Assembly: GCF_017352375.1 (NCBI RefSeq)
Contig: NZ_JAFEVR010000006.1
Coordinates: 298,989 to 362,988, forward strand
DNA from: Mycolicibacterium sp. S2-37
GTDB lineage: Bacteria; Actinomycetota; Actinomycetes; Mycobacteriales; Mycobacteriaceae
Length of the DNA: 64,000 nt
Direction: 5' to 3'
The notes under the pieces are model-generated. The model did no database searches. It was not told where the DNA came from and worked only from the letters and a program-made list of their open reading frames with translations. Of the stretch, positions 61,200 through 64,000 are shown piece by piece (the first letter of the stretch is position 1; the number at the start of each line of letters is the position of its first letter). The position numbers and the translations under genes were made by a program.

Positions 61200-62528
61200 T
61201 CAGCCGCAGTTGGGCGTGGTGGGCACCCCGTTGAAGCGGTCGGCGATCCAGGCCATGCTCCGCTCGCCGTCGACGAAGGCCGTCAACAGCGCGTTCGTGT
61301 TCATCTTGTTGAGAAAGGGCGGCTGTTCGTTCGTCCACAAGGTGACGTCGGCCCCCAACGCGCACCAATCTCTCGCGGTCGCCACAACGGCCTCATAGGG
61401 CGCGAAGGAATCCCACCGGTTGTGTGAGAGATACACCGGTCCGGTCGGCTTCACGTTGCCGATGCGTTGCATCGCGAGGATCGAGTGGAGCGGTTCTTCT
61501 CGCACCGATTGATAAAGGTCCTCCTTGAACCATGGCTGAAGATGCCGGAACGCGTAGTCGATGCCCGTTTGCACCATGCACTGCCGACTGGTGTTGGCCA
61601 GCATCTCCAGGCCGCGCGGCGTAAGCGAATCCGCAATCGGTTGTCTCATATCGGGATACGCTTCTTGAATGCCGCGCAGTACCCAGCCCATGGACCCGGC
61701 GAGCTGGTTCCCGTCGAGGGGCGGCAGCATGCTCGGCAGATCGGTCGTCGCGCCATTGGCGTAGGTTCCGACGACGTTCAGTTCGGGTGCGTATGCGCCG
61801 GCCAGCTCGGCTGCTGCCAACGCAGAATGTCCGCCTCCGGCCAGCCATCCCCAGAAGGCGACGGGCCCATCCGGCGCCAACGTGGTGTCGGGCAGTTTCA
61901 TCGCTGCACGGGCGGCGTCGTTGAGTGCCGTCCCGCCTGCGACGCGGTTCATGAACTGTGGCGCCATCTCGCCGTGCACTCCCAGTCCGACCCCGTCGGT
62001 GACCACGATGGCGTAACCCCGCGCCAGCAGGGTCGCGATGAAACCCTCCTCGACATTGAACATCAGGTCGAATCCCGTGTCCAAGGACGCATGGATGCCT
62101 TGGTTGAACAGGCGAGACGGAGCGCACTGCTCGCCCATCCCGTATGGCGCCGTGGCATAGGCCAGCAACGGGCGGGGCCCGCTGCCGGGCCAGGGGACGT
62201 GAGGTTCGATATACGTACCGGTGACCGCCACGGGGTGACCTTGAGCATCGGTGCTGCGATACATGATTCGAGTTCCGGTCCCCATGAATGAGCCGAGTTG
62301 TCCGGACGGCTCCAAAACCAGCCTGGACGGCTCCGTCCGGATGAGGTCACCCGGTGCGCCCGCGGGCAGGGGAACCGGCGGAGTGTAGAACGCCAGATAC
62401 CGCGATTCGTCAGCTCGGGCAACCGGCGCATTCACCGTGATGATCGGTGTTGACGCGACGGCGCACAGCGCGACAATCATGACCCTCACCAAGATTCCCG
62501 CCGAACGTGTCCTGCAACGAAATGCCAT
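61200..62528 (-). CDS. secreted lipase homologue with lost catalytic Ser and His
   Basis: 442 residues from the ATG at 62528 (later in-frame starts are possible). A signal peptide (IVALCAVASTPIITVNAPVARA) is followed by the secretory-lipase fold. The nucleophile elbow, normally Trp-Gly-Tyr-Ser-Gln-Gly-Gly, reads WGWLAGG here, so residue 229 is Leu, not Ser. The DNA there reads TGG CTG GCC, so this is no single-base misread. The acid (SHNRWDSFAPYE) remains, but no His occurs after it near the end, where the family has its catalytic His. The rest is well kept, including the final ADRFNGVPTTPNC. It is probably a binding protein or pseudoenzyme. Confidence 0.8.
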   Translation of the reverse strand: MAFRCRTRSAGILVRVMIVALCAVASTPIITVNAPVARADESRYLAFYTPPVPLPAGAPGDLIRTEPSRLVLEPSGQLGSFMGTGTRIMYRSTDAQGHPVAVTGTYIEPHVPWPGSGPRPLLAYATAPYGMGEQCAPSRLFNQGIHASLDTGFDLMFNVEEGFIATLLARGYAIVVTDGVGLGVHGEMAPQFMNRVAGGTALNDAARAAMKLPDTTLAPDGPVAFWGWLAGGGHSALAAAELAGAYAPELNVVGTYANGATTDLPSMLPPLDGNQLAGSMGWVLRGIQEAYPDMRQPIADSLTPRGLEMLANTSRQCMVQTGIDYAFRHLQPWFKEDLYQSVREEPLHSILAMQRIGNVKPTGPVYLSHNRWDSFAPYEAVVATARDWCALGADVTLWTNEQPPFLNKMNTNALLTAFVDGERSMAWIADRFNGVPTTPNCG

Positions 62529-62878
62529 GCCTGTGAGGGTCGTTGGCGATGTATGGTCACCGGGTTGCCGGCGTGTCGGGAAGGGTGCATATTCGCGCCC
62601 CGGAAAGGGAATCATCGTTGGTTTCCTTTGGTTGAACCGCACAGACGGCGGATGGTTGTGCGGCTCGGTGGACGTGGAGAATTGCCTCAGTGGCCGGAGC
62701 CACAGAATCAAAGCTGTTCGAACCATGCGGGTTTCGTACTGATTAGATATCGCCGCGGGTCCACGGTCGAAGATCAAAGGACGACAGTCCACGGGTTTGG
62801 AACAGCCTCAAACCGGTAATCTGTGGTGCCGGTCGGAGTTCGATCGATCCGGGGCCTCCAGCACGCCGTGCCAGCAAC
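62529..62878. other. intergenic region between two leftward genes
   Basis: 350 nt without a convincing open frame. It must hold the lipase promoter, read leftward. Less GC-rich patches occur around 62730-62760, but I could not identify -35/-10 hexamers, a terminator or a repeat with confidence. Confidence 0.4.
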
Positions 62879-63811
62879 CTATCTGAGCAACGCAGCGAGC
62901 TCCCGGGCGAACACCGTGATCGCGTGATCACCGGCGTCGAGCACACCCGCCAGCAATGGGAAGGCATGCGGCATGCCCTCGTACTGGTGGGCTCTTACCT
63001 CGACGCCTGCCGCAGCGAGCCTTTCACCGTAGAGGTCGGCATCGTCGGCGACGGGATCAACCTGAGCGCTGACGATCACGGCAGGCGGCGCGCCCGCCAG
63101 ATTCTGGCATAGCAACGGTGACGCGACGGTCGAACGACGGTCATCGATATCGGGCACGTACATGTCGTAAGCCCATTCGAGCGCGGCCCGGGTGAGGAAT
63201 GGGCCGTCCTCATAGCGCGCGACAGAGTCACTGCTCATGGTGGCGTCGAGTGCGGGACACAGCAGACCCTGGGCCTTGATCGGAGGGCCTTGTTCTCGCG
63301 AGGCGAGCGCAACGCTTGCTGCCAGTGCGCCCCCCGATGAATCACCGGCGACCGCGAGCGCTTCGACGTCGATGCCGAGTCCGTCGGCATGCTCACTCAC
63401 CCAAGAAGTGGCATCGGCGGCGTCATGGTGTGCACGGGGAAACCGGTCTTCTGGCGCCAGGTGGTAGGCAACGGAAATCACGATGAGTTCGCCCCGCACG
63501 CAGAGTTTCCGGCAGAGCCGGTCGTGGGTGTCCAGGCTCCCGCGGACGAAGGCCCCTCCGTGCAGATAGACAACGCCCGGCAGTGCTGGTCCGGCCACGT
63601 GTGGGTGATAGCTCCGTGCCGTGACCGAGCTCTGACGGACGGGAATCGTGAGATCTCGCACGGTGCAACGCTGATCAACGTCACCCGCCAACGCTGTCAA
63701 TCTCTCGCCGGCCTCCCGGTAGGCCGCGATCGACATCTCCCACGGCTGTGCCGCCGGGCGTTCAGATTGGGCATCCAGCAATTGCTGGACCTGTGCATGC
63801 AGCACACTCAT
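62879..63811 (-). CDS. alpha/beta hydrolase, hormone-sensitive-lipase family
   Basis: 310 residues, no signal peptide. GVVYLHGGAFVRGSLDTHD gives the HGG oxyanion motif, VAGDSSGGALAASVAL the GDSSGG nucleophile, SAQVDPVADDADLY the Asp, and GMPHAFPLLAG the His; all four catalytic parts are in place. Such esterases act on short to medium acyl esters in the cytosol. It lies 52 nt after the DUF3237 gene on the same strand. Confidence 0.9.
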   Translation of the reverse strand: MSVLHAQVQQLLDAQSERPAAQPWEMSIAAYREAGERLTALAGDVDQRCTVRDLTIPVRQSSVTARSYHPHVAGPALPGVVYLHGGAFVRGSLDTHDRLCRKLCVRGELIVISVAYHLAPEDRFPRAHHDAADATSWVSEHADGLGIDVEALAVAGDSSGGALAASVALASREQGPPIKAQGLLCPALDATMSSDSVARYEDGPFLTRAALEWAYDMYVPDIDDRRSTVASPLLCQNLAGAPPAVIVSAQVDPVADDADLYGERLAAAGVEVRAHQYEGMPHAFPLLAGVLDAGDHAITVFARELAALLR

Positions 63812-63863
63812 ACGCGCCGTCGACCTCCGCGAGGGCAGGACTTGGTGGGGCTTGCGGTCGGTG

Positions 63864-64000
63864 TCATGCGGCGACTCGGAAGACCTGGAATTCGACGACT
63901 GGTCCGGGTTGGATGCGTCCCTGGCCGACGAAGATGCTCTGGTTGACCCAGGCGTACCTGGGGTCGCCGGATTCCAGGCGTGGGGTGGTGACGAAGTAGT
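63864..64000 (-). CDS. DUF3237 protein, C-terminal end (5' part outside window)
   Basis: Only the last 45 residues are in the window, read on the minus strand and ending at the TGA at 63864-63866. They contain FVTTPRLESGDPRYAWVNQSIFVGQGRI and a strand VVEFQVFRV, the C-terminal hallmark of DUF3237 (a small beta-barrel family seen with aromatic and steroid catabolism). Function unknown. Confidence 0.75.
   Translation of the reverse strand, partial: YFVTTPRLESGDPRYAWVNQSIFVGQGRIQPGPVVEFQVFRVAA

Overview
The window is a GC-rich (roughly two-thirds G+C) chromosomal segment from a mycobacterium. It carries an uninterrupted FAS-II mycolic-acid gene block (fabD, acpM, kasA, kasB, accD6) with its regulator gene mabR and aceE, a mycothiol-dependent dehydrogenase (mscR), an MmpL transporter, a Pkn-type Ser/Thr kinase with a Pro/Thr-rich tail, DUF732 and DUF3145 proteins, and many start codons that follow a TANNNT -10 element by 6-7 nt (leaderless style). 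Environmental-type accessory genes (a bacteriophytochrome, a surface-glycan cassette, lipid-catabolism genes) favour a free-living, probably rapidly growing species (Mycolicibacterium-like). That species guess is inference.

Layout. 1-2.0 kb: end of a TldD/PmbA gene, an AhpD-like protein and tRNA-Met(CAU). 2.0-5.0 kb: a surface-glycan cassette next to the tRNA 3' end (GT2 glycosyltransferase, formyltransferase, TupA-like ATP-grasp). 5.0-7.3 kb: a bacteriophytochrome whose output domain is a PP2C/SpoIIE phosphatase. 7.3-11.3 kb: exported proteins (two-repeat Cys protein, alkaline-phosphatase-superfamily enzyme, lipoprotein, DUF732). 11.4-16.0 kb: MmpL and a divergent receptor kinase. 16.0-18.1 kb: two coiled-coil/CsbD proteins, a small unknown, and a striking repeat/cysteine-ladder protein. 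18.1-25.3 kb: two SDRs, a fully overlapped dppABCD operon, and a secreted protein. 25.3-30.2 kb: an amine-dehydrogenase-like enzyme, a membrane-anchored Hsp70-like protein, a GlxA-type regulator and a SABATH carboxyl methyltransferase. 30.4-33.9 kb: a ferritin with an IdeR-type box, an unusual NRAMP transporter, and a TetR/DoxX/SnoaL cluster with a clear operator.

33.9-56.4 kb is the conserved core. From memory it runs in the order of M. tuberculosis Rv2260 down to Rv2238c: MBL hydrolase, mscR, methyltransferase, beta-lactamase-like hydrolase, DUF3145, diacylglycerol kinase, AgpS-like oxidase, TetR, glpD1, (two transporter genes), accD6, kasB, kasA, acpM, fabD, mabR, aceE, lipoprotein, DUF3052, ahpE. 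It makes acyl precursors and mycolate chains from pyruvate/acetyl-CoA, with MabR between aceE and the FAS-II operon. The block ends at tRNA-Val(UAC). After it come 56.8-64 kb of lipid-catabolism-type genes: an F420-type oxidoreductase, a nitronate monooxygenase-like protein, an acyl-CoA dehydrogenase controlled by a TetR with a tandem perfect operator, a secreted lipase homologue lacking its catalytic Ser and apparently its His, an esterase, and the end of a DUF3237 gene.

The strongest candidates for something new are the cysteine-ladder protein (17.7-18.1 kb), the phytochrome-phosphatase, the NRAMP homologue with altered metal-site motifs beside an iron-box ferritin, the three-gene glycan cassette, and the catalytically dead secreted lipase.
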